Assembly: GCF_910596095.1 (NCBI RefSeq)
Contig: NC_056554.1
Location: forward strand, 5,704,001-5,768,000
DNA: 64,000 bases
Source: Thunnus maccoyii
Lineage: Eukaryota; Chordata; Actinopteri; Scombriformes; Scombridae
Reading direction: 5' to 3'
Both the position numbers and the translations under genes were made by a program. Shown piece by piece: positions 22,526 to 35,000 of this stretch. Numbering within the stretch: position 1 is the stretch's first letter; every line of letters starts with the position of its first letter. The notes under the pieces were generated by a model. It searched no databases and had not been told where the DNA came from. It worked only from the letters and a program-made list of their open reading frames with translations.

Positions 22526-23702
22526 GTACATAAGAGTTCACACAGTCATGTGTTGTATCTTAGATGCTGTAGCTGAGTTTGTCAGGTATCATCCTTAAAT
22601 CTGTGCATAATTAAAGTTTTTTTAAAATGTCTTTCTTCCAAACAAGTAGGCTAAATCTTGTAATTCAGTCACATTAAAGTTATAATACTATTGTTTTCTC
22701 CAATAGCCATTGAATGTATTTCTATTCAGTAATGATCTCTCAGTATAGTAGTTATGCTTCACTCCTGCAGCTTCTACTGTTGTTGTGTATCAGATGGTGC
22801 ATTATTGCTCAAATACCAACAGAAAGATGAGAAAAAGGAATTAAAAGTTGATCATAACTTTGTATCATTCAAGTTGTCATTTGTTATTGATTACTAGGAG
22901 TGTTTTCTGCTCCTGTTATGAGATGTTGAGTCATGGAGGGATTTTCTTATTAATGTTAACAATCTCCTGTTTCCTGCCATTGTGTTTTTGATCCTAATGT
23001 TAATGCATTATAACAAGACTACCAGAAGACAAAACACAAGACAACAACAAAACATTTTCATCTTTGTGGATACAGAATACAGGTCACTGTTTCCAGTTAG
23101 TATTCTCTAACTGATATCTGAGAGTGTAACCAGAGACTAAATGACTAAAGACCAAATGGAGAGCCATGAATGTGTGCTGGCAAAAATTTGTTTGAGAGCA
23201 GATGTTGATGTAGCTTGTGAAGGTTAAGTGAGTTTGTGTAAAATAAAAGTGACTCATGGTGGATGTTTAAAAGTAGCATTACTCTCTATCTTTGAATACA
23301 GCAAGGCCTTTGATGTCTGTGGAAGGTTTCACTGCTTTATTTGTAGCTTTGACTCTGGACATCTCTTGATTTTTACCTCATTTCAGCTCAGACCACACTG
23401 TGCTGTCTCTTCCTGTCAAACAAGTGATGTGTCACCCACCCTCCCTATCGTACTCTCTCTGTAACTAAGTTTGACCGTCATCAGTGTCCTTTCTGCTCTT
23501 TTAATTGTCACATTAAGATTGTAGACAGATGAAATAAGAAAGACAAAGACTTTGGCTTAGAAAAGAAAAAGAAAAACACAAGCATGAAAATACAAACTAG
23601 TTTTTACTTTTGTGGTTGCTTGTATTCACCACCTACATGTGAGAACAACCACAGAATAATATGAAAAAGCATCAGAGCTGCAGTTCCAGTTGCTTCCTGA
23701 GT
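22526..23702. other. Intergenic spacer, unit III
   Basis: Duplicate of 1741-2916. The plus-strand frame that is open in units I, II and IV has a TAA here (gaaggTTAAgtgag near 23223), which argues that it is not coding. Confidence 0.5.
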
Positions 23703-23825
23703 CTATCTAGTGGCAGCATAAACAACATGAGTTTCCTCCTCTCTCTCTGCTGCTGGCCTCCTGCTTCTTATTGTTTTTGGAAGGAACCTCAGCACTGAAG
23801 AGTTGAGCTCATCTGAGCCCAAATA
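23703..23825 (-). other. Orphan intact tail exon D1, unit III
   Basis: Intact 41-codon terminal exon with acceptor, lying 653 bp downstream of the tail of gene A2. Confidence 0.55.
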
Positions 23826-24478
23826 CTGTAAATCAGAGAATTGGAGTCACATACTGTATCTGACACTGCAATCTCTGTTTTTTCAATGTCTTCAAGTGCT
23901 GCACCTTTTACCAACACAGTTCTTCAGAAGTCAGATAAAACAAAATGTAGTAGCAGTTTTATTTGGTGTGTTTTGTGGTTGTTGCTACATTGTGAAAATA
24001 ACACACTGGAGAAAATAATACAGAGCTGAAGGCCATTCTTGCTGTGGTTGAGATGTCTCTTTTAGGCTGACACAGACAGTACTGTTTGTTACACTTGAAA
24101 GTGGCAGAATGGACGACTGAGAGCATAAATACATGTTACATGCTAAAAAAACACACCTGGATGTTAGCTGTAGACTATTTTCTTCCACGTACCACTATAG
24201 ACACAGCAACATACTGTATGTACTGTGCATACAGTCTATATTAAGTCAACATTTAAAGCTTAAGTTTCTGTATTGATGTGCTGTAATAACATCTTTACAA
24301 GAGCGATATGAAATAAAACTCAGCACTAGAAAGAAGATGCAACTGTTATGCATCTTTTTTTCTGCCAAAGTGATGGTCTCCTGTCCACCAAAAACACAAA
24401 AACACATAAAAACACAAGTGCAGATTCACATGAAAAAGCATCAGTTCCCCTCTGAACAGCTTTTCTTGTTTCTTGAGT
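23826..24478. other. 3' flank of gene A2
   Basis: No exon. Probable 3' UTR of A2, with the same distant AATAAA as in unit I. Confidence 0.45.
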
Positions 24479-25872
24479 CTATCTGGTGGCAGCATACACA
24501 ACATTTGGCTCCACCGCTCTTCTTTTTGCTTTTTGACAGAAAGTCACTGCTGCATAGTTCAGGTCATCAGAGCCCAGATTCTGTAAATAAAAGTATTTAC
24601 AGTCAGTCACCTTAACAAGTGGAAATGAAGAGAAAAACAAAACAATGGCTGGACATGATCTTAAATTATAAAACAAATACAAGTAAATGATCAAACTTTA
24701 CTTGTAAAGTAAATGATAAAACATGATTCACCTCACTCTGTTGTCGATTCTTTTCTTCATTAGCTGCCAAATGAAAGAGACAATGTATCTAATCAGTTAA
24801 TTGACCGTCATTATTCTAAAACTTTACTGTTATTCCGTTTTTGGGAAACATAAAATTTAGTATTCTTCCAAAATATTTATACAACTTTAAAGAATTTGTG
24901 AAAAAAAACTATAAACCAAATACAAGATCGAAACATTACCTCTCTGAAGTTTTCTGTTTTTAACAACCAGACCAATGATGACCGTAGTGTGGAGAACAAA
25001 CAGACTGCCCAAGATCACCAAGATCACACCCATCAACTTTGTTGTTGCATCCGACTCTGCCACAAGAAAGATCTTTAATCAGACTGTTTCTCCTTTTCTA
25101 GCTAAAAATGACGAACATTAAAATGGACAAATGAATTTTGCACAATGAAATCTATAAGAGACTCTTACGTTTAGACTCTCTGCCAATGTCATCATATGAT
25201 TCATCATCACTGCCTTTTAATGAAATGAAGATACATTTTATTTTTATTTTGTATTAAAAATGTGCATCAATATCTTGTTCTGACAATAATTAAATAGCCA
25301 CATATAGAAAGACATAAGAGAAGAATATAAATTTCATAACATCTTACCTTCAACATTTAAATGTATGACACTTAAAAATGTCTGTCCGTAAATGTTAAAT
25401 CCACAGAAATAAACCCCTGAGTCAGATAAATCCACTTCCTTAATGTTGAGCGAGACTGTGGAAATGTTGGAGCTCATTTGAAATTTTCCATTTATAAATC
25501 CATCACAGTATCGAACAGTTCCAGAGCTGATCATAGTTGAGATACAGCTGGCTTTGGTTCTGTTGACCAGTCTGAACCAGGATGTTGTTGCTTGACCTTT
25601 GTAAGTTTTGGTGCACTGCAGTGTGACGTTTTCACCAGACTGGACCTCCACAGTGTGAGACTCAGAAAGTGAGACAGAGATCCAGCCTGAAACACACAGC
25701 AGAGACAACAAGAGATTTAGTTGTTATAGGAAGAAAAACAAAACCTCTTAATAAATTGAATAATGAGCAAAAACCATTAAATTCTGGCAGCAATGAAGTT
25801 GAGAGAAATGTAGTGGCAGTACTTACTGATGCTGCAGAGAATGAAAGCTGTTATCAAGGTAAGGTTCATCAT
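24479..25872 (-). CDS. Single V-set Ig receptor with ITIM, A type, copy A2
   Basis: Predicted 226 aa. Exons: 25827-25872, 25348-25686, 25169-25213, 24940-25056, 24732-24763, 24479-24580, all with intact splice sites. It differs from A1 mainly in the V domain: TKTYKGQATTSWF, MISSGTVRYCDGFING and GFNIYGQTFLS replace TKIYEVQATTSWF, MTSSKTVKYCDGVQNG and GFYISGQTVLS. The linker ends GRESK. The tail is SDDLNYAAV ... KRRAVEPNVVYAATR. Changes cluster in loops that face ligand in V domains. Confidence 0.85.
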
Positions 25873-26683
25873 GGTGCGTATGATTGTAGCTCAGCAATGT
25901 GTGTAATCAAACTGTGCTCCAGGAAGGGTGCTCTCAACTTAAGAGGTGGGGCCATTTTTTCTTGCTCATACAGTTGTGTAAACTGTCCACGTGAATGCTT
26001 TCTGTAAAACGAGTGTTGATGCCAAATGATCGTCTGAACGGATACGAGATGGTTATCCTAAAGGTTATTTTAGCTACGTAGTGTTCAAACCAAAGTTAAA
26101 GAATGATAGAATTTACACACACCCCTCCCAAATCTGAACAAACCCCGTTGAAACCCAAATATAGCAAGAGCTAGCCAGCTAAGGAGACACCATATACAGG
26201 TTTGGATTTACCCAAAGGTGTTTTCCTCCTTTCATTGAAAAGGCTGAAGCCACAGCAAAGCTAACACACCTGGAGCAATCTGTCTCTCTACTGAATGCAC
26301 ACAGACATTATGTTGATCCTCCATCCAATTCTTTGTAAGACAGCAATCCCACCTTCCTATGTAGGAGTAAAAAGAGCATCACTGGGATTAGTAACTGTGT
26401 TAATACTGAATTTAAAAACTGAATCCTTTACGTTACTTGTAAGAGATTTGAAACTACTCATTAATGAAAAATGTATCACATCAGTGTAATGTGCTCTGGT
26501 TAAAACATTGATCAAGAATGTTGTTGGATTTGTTCTGTGTCAGCTGTCAACTGATCTTTGTCTGACTCAATACTAGTAAAACCTCACAATATGTCAATAA
26601 TGTGTATAGACCAGAGGCAGACTGAACACCACTGGATGTCATGTAGGCAGCTATACTGGAAACATCTACAATGTCCAGATGAT
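25873..26683. other. Upstream region of gene A2
   Basis: Putative promoter plus spacer. A 25-bp stretch (tcctcctttcattgaaaagg... near 26224) is present here and missing in units I, IV and V. Confidence 0.4.
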
Positions 26684-26980
26684 GGGGCGGCTGTGGCTCA
26701 GGAGGTAGAGCGGGTCATCCACTAATGGGAAGATCGGCGGTTCGATTCCCGGCTCCTCCAGTCCACATGCCGATGTGTCCTTGGGCAAGATACTTGATGA
26801 ACCCCTCAGTGTATGAATGTGTGTGAATGGTTAGTTTCTTCTGATGGGCAGGTTGGGACCTTGCATGGTAGCCCCTGTACCCATTCAGCTTATGAATGTG
26901 TGTGAATGATTTGTAGTGTAAAAGCGCTTTGAGTGGTCGGAAGACTAGAAAGGTGCTATACAAGTACAGTCCATTTACCA
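26684..26980 (+). mobile_element. tRNA-derived SINE, unit III copy
   Basis: Same insertion as at 5880. The B box is a perfect GGTTCGATTCC, so this copy is closer to the ancestral sequence. The tail has only one CCATTTACC. Confidence 0.7.
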
Positions 26981-27891
26981 TGATCAGCCATCGTCCTCTA
27001 GAACCTCAACAGTGAGGCTCAGCTAAGTGATGTACTGCTGTGAATATGTATGTAATGGAATCACTGATCTTCACACACACTCACTAAAGAATATCATAGT
27101 AAAACAAGCTATTTTTGGAAGATGCTTAATAATTATGTCTCCATAAGCCGACAGCTTGACATATATATGAGGTATGAATGTGGGAACTGATGAAAGGTGA
27201 ATTAAAAAAATCATATGCCAATAAGCAGAACTTTATTTCAGATATCTGGAAAAAGAGGGACGAGTGTTTAACCAGTTCCTCCACATGGTACCTCAGAAAA
27301 ACTTGATGCTGCCAGTCTTCCTTTGAATTTGACGTACCAAATGAATCACTGTGTCACGCACACCTGACATGCACCTTGTCTTGAGAGGATCTGTGTGCAT
27401 TGATTGAAAAAAAATGCAATTTCTATTTTCTGTATTTGGACAGGTCTTAATCTATCTGGGCAGGTCTTAATCTATCTGGACAGACTGCCCAAGTAGAAAG
27501 AAACACTGATGTACAGTCTGGAGCAGAGTGAATGTTTTCACATGAGGCTGTCAGTGTCAAACTGTGTCACAAGTTGCTTATAGATCATGTGAAGATAAAA
27601 CAGTGGTGCAAGTTTGTCAGAAGTGTTAAGATACATATACAGATATGTCACTAATACAGACAGGGCTGTTTGTCACCACAGTGTAAAGTGCAACAAGGGG
27701 CAGGTGGGAGCCACATATAATTATATGTATAAACACGACCTTTTAAAATACATATTTGAATTCAGACATTTAGTACATCAACATCAGTTTAAATATCCAG
27801 TTTTCACTTTGATGGTTGTAAGTTTTACAAAAAGGTTTTTATAAATGTTCTGTAGAAGCTGATCATTTAGTCTACTTGACAGCAGAAAGTC
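26981..27891. other. Spacer, unit III
   Basis: Duplicate of 6188-7098, with two copies of the aggtcttaatctatctgg unit. No gene. Confidence 0.5.
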
Positions 27892-27983
27892 ACACAGTTA
27901 AATACACAGTTAACTACACAGTTAACTACACAGTTAAATACACAGTTAACTACACAGTTAACTACACAGTTAACTACACAGTT
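27892..27983. repeat. 12-bp minisatellite, unit III first copy
   Basis: About 7.5 copies of ACACAGTTAACT / ACACAGTTAAAT. Confidence 0.95.
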
Positions 27984-28450
27984 TTGACTGAACAGGTCTC
28001 TTGACTTTCAGGTCAGTTGTGCTCTGACTACACTGTGATATTATGTGTACCTCACTCACTCCTCCACTGTTGCATCTAACTCTCTCTATAAGAGAATGTG
28101 GACAGTCATCAATGTCCTTACTGGCTCCTCCTCCCTCAAACACCAATCATATTGTTTTGCTGTCAGATCTCCATCTGAGGCAGATAAACTAATCAAGAAA
28201 GAGACTTTGAGAGAGATGAGAATGAAAACATTTAGCTCACTTTATTTATTTGCAGAAATAACAAAACACACACAAACAATACATTAAAGAATTAAAAATG
28301 ATTTTCATCAGGTGCTTAACTCAACAACACACAACACAATTTTGTATGAATCAAACTTGTTTAGATGATTTGACATCATTTTTGGATAAGTTGATGGTGT
28401 GTATCGCTACCCTCACAATACTCCAGCAGCAGATTAATGAAGCATTAGTT
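27984..28450. other. 3' flank of chimeric gene A3
   Basis: 3' UTR and flank of D type, with a minus-strand AATAAA near 28241. No other gene. Confidence 0.45.
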
Positions 28451-29830
28451 TCACTCTGAGCTGTTGCTGTTGTTTCTTCTTGTCTGTCTGCTGGCAGCAT
28501 AAATAACATGAGTGTCCACTTCTCTCTGTGATGCAGGCCTCCTGCTTCTTATTGTTGTTGAATACAAAGTCAGTGCTGTGTCCTTCAGCTAATCAGAGTC
28601 CAGATTCTGTAAATAAAAGTACATGCAGTTCTACATGTCAAATAGCTGAGTTTGTGAGAAAAACACTACTGACTTGTGATGATTCTACAACCTTTGAAAT
28701 GATCAAACACAAAAGTGGATTTACCTTGTTCACTAGTGAATTCTGCCCTTCAGTGGCAGCTGAGTGACAGAGACAATACATCTGATCAGTTAATAGAAAG
28801 TTTGCTGTCATCACATTTTGGCTACAAGAAATGTTCTATTTTTTCATCATACTGACACTATTGAACATTTCCATAAGTGTTTAGTTTGAGTAATTCTCAT
28901 AAAGTACCTGTCTTAAGTTTCCTGACTTTAACCATCTGACCAATGATGACCATTACAAGGAAAACAGTCAGACCAGCCAGGATCACACTCGTCAACTTTG
29001 TTGTTGCATCAGACTCTTCTACAAGAAAGATCTTTAATCAGACTGTTTCTCCTTTTCTAGCTAAAAATGACGAACATTAAAATGGACAAATGAATTTTGC
29101 ACAATGAAATCTATAAGAGACTCTTACGTTTAGACTTTCTGCCAATATCATCATGTGATTCATCATCACTGCCTTTTAATGAAATGAAGATACATTTTAT
29201 GTTATTTTGTATTAAAAATGTGCATCAATATCTTGTTCTGACAATAATTAAATAGCCACATATAGAAAGACATATTAGAAGAATATAAATTTCATAACAT
29301 CTTACCTTCAACATTTAAATGTATGACACTTAAAAATGTCTGTCCGTAAATGTTAAATCCACAGAAATAAACCCCTGAGTCAGATAAATCCACTTTCTTA
29401 ATGTTGAGAGAGACTGTGGAAATGTTGGAGCTCATTTGAAATTTACCATTTTCAAATCCATCACAGTAGTTAACAGTTTCAGAGCTGGTCATAGTTGAGA
29501 TACAGCTGGCTTTGGTTCTGTTGACCAGTCTGAACCAGGATATTGTTGCTTGACCTTTGTAAATTTTGGTGCACTGCAGTGTGACGTTTTCACCAGACTG
29601 GACCTCCACAGTGTGAGACTCAGAAAGTGAGACAGAGATCCAGCCTGAAACACACAGCAGAGACAACAAGAGATTTAGTTGCTATAGGAAGAAAAACAAA
29701 ACCTCTTAATAAATTGAATAATGAGCAAAAACCATTAAATTCTGGCAGCAATGAAGTTGAGAGAAATGTAGTGGCAGTACTTACTGATGCTGCAGAGAAT
29801 GAAAGCTGTTATCAAGGTAAGGTTCATCAT
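28451..29830 (-). CDS. Chimeric Ig receptor A3: A-type V domain, B/D-type membrane and tail, truncated
   Basis: Exons: 29785-29830, 29306-29644, 29128-29172 (A type), 28908-29018 (mosaic membrane exon), 28725-28759 and 28451-28606 (D type). The membrane exon starts like A (ESDATTK), then is B-like (LTSVILAGLTVFLVMVIIG) with local changes (QMVKVRKLKT); switching occurs around 28994-29018. In exon 6 the sixth codon is TAG (28589-28591), where B2 has CAG. The product would be 197 aa, ending NLDSD with no tail tyrosine. Without the stop the exon would stay open to 28451. The premature stop lies in the last exon, so decay of the mRNA is not expected. A membrane receptor without signalling motifs is plausible; a dying gene is the alternative. 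Confidence 0.75.
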
Positions 29831-31566
29831 GGTGCGTATGATTGTAGCTCAGCAATGTGTGTAATCAAACTGTGCTCCAGGAAGGGTGCTCTCAACTTAA
29901 GAGGTGGGGCCATTTTTTCTTGCTCATACTGTTGCGTAACTGTCCACATGAATGCTTTCTGTAAAACGAGTGTTGATGCCAAATGATCGTCTGAACGGAT
30001 ACAAGATGGTTATCCTAAAGATTATTTTAGCTGCATAGTGTTCAAACCAAAGTTAAAGAATGATAGACAGTCACATGTTAAAGAGTTCCTGGTCACTCTG
30101 ATATTGAGTGACCAGCTTGCACACCAGCGTGCAAGCTGCAGAATATGAGACAATAGTCTTCATGTGTAGAACAAAGTGCTTTATGTCTAGTTGCTCATCA
30201 GATACATTGAGGAAACAAAGAAGCCCAGATAGAAACAACATAAAGACAAGTGGAATTTAAAATCATCTGATGAATGAAAGATGCAGGTTTTATCAACCAT
30301 TTTTGTTGGCGTGTCTGTATTAGAAGCTTTAATTAACATTCTTACTTTTTGTAAGTGAGGAACTTGCAGTTTTCTTTATGTTTACAGCTGCAGACAGTTG
30401 ACTTGAGTGGTTTACAATACAGATGCTGGTCATGTGTTGTGATTTACTTAATTTTTAAAAACTTATACGCTCTAGTGAGTGGATGTGAAGATCTGTGATT
30501 CCATTACATACTCATACATATTCACAGCAGTAGATCACTTCGCTGAGCTTCAATAATTATTCATAAACCTTTGTTTGACTAGTTTATTTCTGAACCCGCC
30601 CATCACACGCCACGCCACCCACCACTACAAGTAAGTTCTCAACCTGTAGGAAACACTGTACATGTTGAAGACATGACAGATCACAGCAAAGACCCAGCAG
30701 ATGCAGCTCCTGTCCATCTTCACTGTGATCTGTACTCAGTCTTCCTCAACGCAGCTGCCAACATGTTTCTTGAAAATATCAACGACTCGTTACTTATTAC
30801 TCATTGAAATGGTAATCACATTACTTTTGTACCTTCTCAACAGTAGAAAGAAATGACTTATATTACAGTTTTCAACTGCTTATATGGATCAAAAAGCTCA
30901 GGACAGAATCATTCCTATACAAATGCTGGTTAAAACATTCATGAATGTGGGAACTGTTGCAAGGTGAATTAAAAAAATCATATGCCAATAAGCAGAACTT
31001 TATTTCAGATACCTGGAAAAAGAGGTACGAGTGTTTAACCAGTTCCTCCACATGGTACCTGAGAAAAACTTGATGCTGCCAGTCTTCCTTTGAATTTGAC
31101 GTACCAAATGAATCACTGTGTCACGCACACCTGACATGCACCTTGTCTTGAGAGGATCTGTGTGCATTGATTGAAAAAAAAATGCAATTTGTATTTTCTA
31201 TACCTGGGCAGGTCTTAATCTATCTGGACAGACTGCCCAAGTAGAGAGAAACACTGATGTACAGTCTGGAGCAGAGTGAATGTTTTCACATGAGGCTGTC
31301 AGTGTCAAACTGTGTCACAAGTTGCTTATAGATCATGTGAAGATAAAACAGTGGTGCAAGTTTGTCAAAAGTGTTAAGATACATATACAGATATGTCACT
31401 AATACAGACAGGGCTGTTTGTCACCACAGTGTAAAGTGCAACAAGGGGCAGGTGGGAGCCACATATAATTATATTTAGAAATACGACCTTTTAAAATACA
31501 TATTTGAACTCAGACATTTAGTACATCAATATCAGTTTAAATATCCAGTTTTCACTTTGATGCTTG
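29831..31566. other. Upstream region of A3 and unique segment, unit III
   Basis: 29831-30060 is the A-type upstream region. About 30061-30925 is found only here: it has two adjacent perfect hairpins at 30089-30137, and at about 30472-30552 an inverted, diverged copy of the sequence near 6230-6310. From about 30935 the unit spacer resumes (like 6385 on) up to the retrotransposon. No gene is supported. Confidence 0.5.
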
Positions 31567-31952
31567 TGTAACGTGAAGGTTCGGTAGGTGGTAATTTGAC
31601 ACTCTTCATGAGAGAAAATAGCAGGATGGAGACAGGTGACTTTTTAAGCAGCACTTTACTCTAGCTCCCGGCATCAGAGACACAACAACCACACTTCCTC
31701 GTCTTTTTGGCACATGTGACTAAACCAACCAATCACAGGCTAGACTGAGGCAGATCCAACTGTAAGGTAAAACCACAGAAGCAGATTCAATACTGTTTCA
31801 ACCTTAGCAGGATGCTGATGCAAATATTTGAACTTGTAAATATATAAATAATACAGCATTGATATATAAATAATTAACTGTGTAAACATTGTAAATACAT
31901 ATTTTGTGAATTAACTTGAATGTATAAATTAACTTCACTTTTAAACCTTACA
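31567..31952 (-). repeat. 3' LTR of the gypsy element
   Basis: 386 bp, with TG...CA ends on the element strand. Its shared 357 bp (31596-31952) match 37613-37969 with one visible difference (cattgat versus catcgat). It carries 29 extra bases at the U5 end (31567-31595) that the 5' LTR lacks. Confidence 0.9.
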
Positions 31953-31969
31953 TTTCCTCCCCCTCTCAC
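31953..31969 (-). other. Polypurine tract
   Basis: On the element strand, GAGAGGGGGAGGAAA directly abuts the 3' LTR. This is the usual site for priming plus-strand DNA synthesis. Confidence 0.75.
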
Positions 31970-32041
31970 AAAAGAAACGTCCCCGTTTCATATAAGGAAA
32001 CAAAACAAGTAACTGCTACTGGGCAAAACAAAGCAACAGTC

Positions 32042-35000
32042 TCACTTCAAAACATAGTCCATAAGGTATCTGGGAGGTTTAACCTGACGCCTGCTGGGGC
32101 GCAGTGAAGAATCAGAGCGACCCAGAGTGGTAGAAGGGGGAGCAGTGAAACACTGAGTCCAAGGGGCAGGGGATGGGGGAGAATGGGGCTGAGAATGGGG
32201 CTGGGGCTGAGAATGGGGCTGGGGTTGGGGTTGGGGTTGGGGCTGGGGCTGGGGCTGGGGCTGGGAGATCCGGGGGGCCACTGAAGGGGCACTGCTGCAG
32301 CCAGGTACATTGTAGCTCTTTGGTGCTGCAGACCTTGAAGGTTTAAAGGGCAAAGCACCTGACAATGCAGTCAAGCAGGGGAGTTGAGGCTGCAATGGTG
32401 AGTCACAATCAGGTGTCTTTTGTCCATGATCCGGCACAGGAGCATTGTAAGGTCTGAGACGATTGTAATGGACGATCTGAGACTTGTCAGACTGGTCCAG
32501 GAGATAGTGAATCCTGTACGTCACTCCAGGAGAATCCACATCAGATCCGAGGCACTCCAATATTTCAAAGGGGCCTTTCCAGTGAGGAGCGAGTTTCTGT
32601 TTTGATGTAGTGGGGTCACTTAACCACACAAGGTCTCCAGAGACATAGGGAGTGTGTTTGACACTTCTGTCATACTGTTGTTTCTGTTGGTTATGGGCAC
32701 AGTCTCTGTTCCATGAAGCCACACTGAAAGCTGACCGAAGTTTCCGGGTCAACTGTGCAACATAGTCAGCAGGAGAACCTGGAGTAGATGGAGATGGTGT
32801 GTTGTTAGGCAACAGCAGGTTTGCAGGCATCCTGGCCTCATGACCGTGTGTGAGGAAGAATGGAGTGAAACCTGTTGTAGAGTGAGGGCTGGTGTTGTAA
32901 GCCAAAGCGACTTGGTTGAGACAGTCATCCCATTCACCAGGCTGCTGAAGAAGCAACTTGGCTAACTGATCAATGAGTGTTCTATTGAATCTCTCAATCA
33001 TGCCATCACATTGAGGATGATATGGGCTGGTGCGTGTTTTCTGGACGCCCAGCAGTTGACACAGGTGTTTCACCAAGTCAGACTCAAATTGACGTCCTTG
33101 ATCTGTGTGCAGCATTTCCGGAATACCATGTTCACATATGAAGCTTTCAAACAGGCATTTTGCAACTGTTGTGGAGCGCTGGTCCGGAATGGCATAGAGG
33201 TTGACATACTTTGAGAAATAATCTTGAACAACAAGCACATACCTGTTGCCACGACTTGTGATGGGAAGCTCAAGTATGTCAGCTGCGACCTTTTGGAATG
33301 GCTCCGTAGCAACAATTGTCTTCATCGGAGCCCTGTGGTGAGGTGTAGGACTCCGTCTTGCATCACATGGCGTACATTGCTTGCACCACATCTTTATGTC
33401 ATGTGACATGAACGGCCAGTAGCACAGTTGCTGAGCACGTTTCAGGACTTTATCTGCAGACAGATGACCAGTTACTGGATTTCCATGCAGCAGCTGTAAA
33501 ACAGTGTCTTTTAAGGCTTGAGGGACAACAACTTGGTGCAACACTGACTTAGTGGATGCGTTGAAAACTCCACGACAGAGCAAGCCATTATGAAAGGTAA
33601 GTCTGTGGTACTCTTGCCAAAGTGTTCTTTCAGCAGGTGTGCGTTTTTTCATGCACCAGTATGGTGGTTTCTGACCTTTGACTGTCCATTTAATGACCTC
33701 TGACAGTATGAAATCTTGTTGCTGTTCCTTTCTAAGATCTTCTTCAGGGAGTTGCAGCACAAATGTGGAGGAGACAGCTTGTGTAGCACACTGTAAGTCT
33801 GGACCAGAAGGCTGTGGCAAAATCTCATTACAAGGAACAGGTTTTGGATCAGTACTGCAAGAGCTGTGGTGACATACAGAACTGATAGGACAAGATGTAC
33901 TTACAGGGCTTGAGTGTCTCTCATCAGGATGTGGACTGGGAGGAGCGGTGCAGGAGGTGCTCTGCTCTGTGTATCTGGTGTCAGCAGGGCGACGTGACAG
34001 TGCATCTGCATTGAGGTGGCTGCGGCCATCCTTGTGAATTACAGTCCACTCAAAAGGATCAAGCTCAAGAGCCCAACGTGCGCGACGACCAGTTCTGTCA
34101 CTGTCAATGGGTATTTTTCTGAGACCCAAGAGAGGTTTGTGGTCTGTGACAATAATAAAGGGCTGTTTGTAGAGATAGCGGCGAAAATGACGTACCGCCC
34201 AGACAATAGCCCAGAGTTCTCTATCATAGGTTGACCATTTCCTTTCTGCTTTGGTTAGAACATGGCTGGCATATGCAATTACTTTCTCTTGATGTCCCTG
34301 TCTCTGAGCAAGCACAGCACCAATAGCAGAGCCTGAAGCATCTGTGTAGAGGGAGAATGGTAACGTGAAATCAGGAAATGCAACCACTGGTGGGCTTGAA
34401 AGAGCATGTTTCAGGTAAGTGAATGCATCCTGACACTGAGAAGTCCATTGGAAGAGTGCATTCTTCTCAGTGAGTGCATGTAGTGAAACACTGTGATGTG
34501 CAAAGTTCTTGATGAACTTGCGGTAGTATGAACAAAGTCCCAAGAATGCTCTGACTTCAGTTGCTGAGTGTGGAACAGGCCAGTCCTGAACACTTTTCAC
34601 ATTTCGTGGGTCTGGCTGAATGCCGTTTTTGGATACAACATGGCCCAAAAAGGTCACCTGGTCTCTGACAAGACTGCATTTTGATGGATTTAACTTGAGG
34701 CCACTTGACTGGAATCTGGAGAGTATTTCTTCCAGGTGCTCGAGATGTTCACTGAAGGAGCGGCTGTAAATGAGGACATCGTCCAAATAGACAAGGCAGG
34801 TTTTCCAGGGGAGACCTCGAAGTACCATCTCCATTAAACGTTGGCATGTGGCTGGAGCATTTGTGAGTCCCATCGGCATAACTTTAAAGTGATAGAGTCC
34901 ACTGCCTGTCGTGAACGCTGTTTTTTCACGGTCTTTCTCTTCCAGCTCAACTTGCCAGTATCCATGCTGAAGATCCATCGTGGAGAACCAGGCAGAGCCT

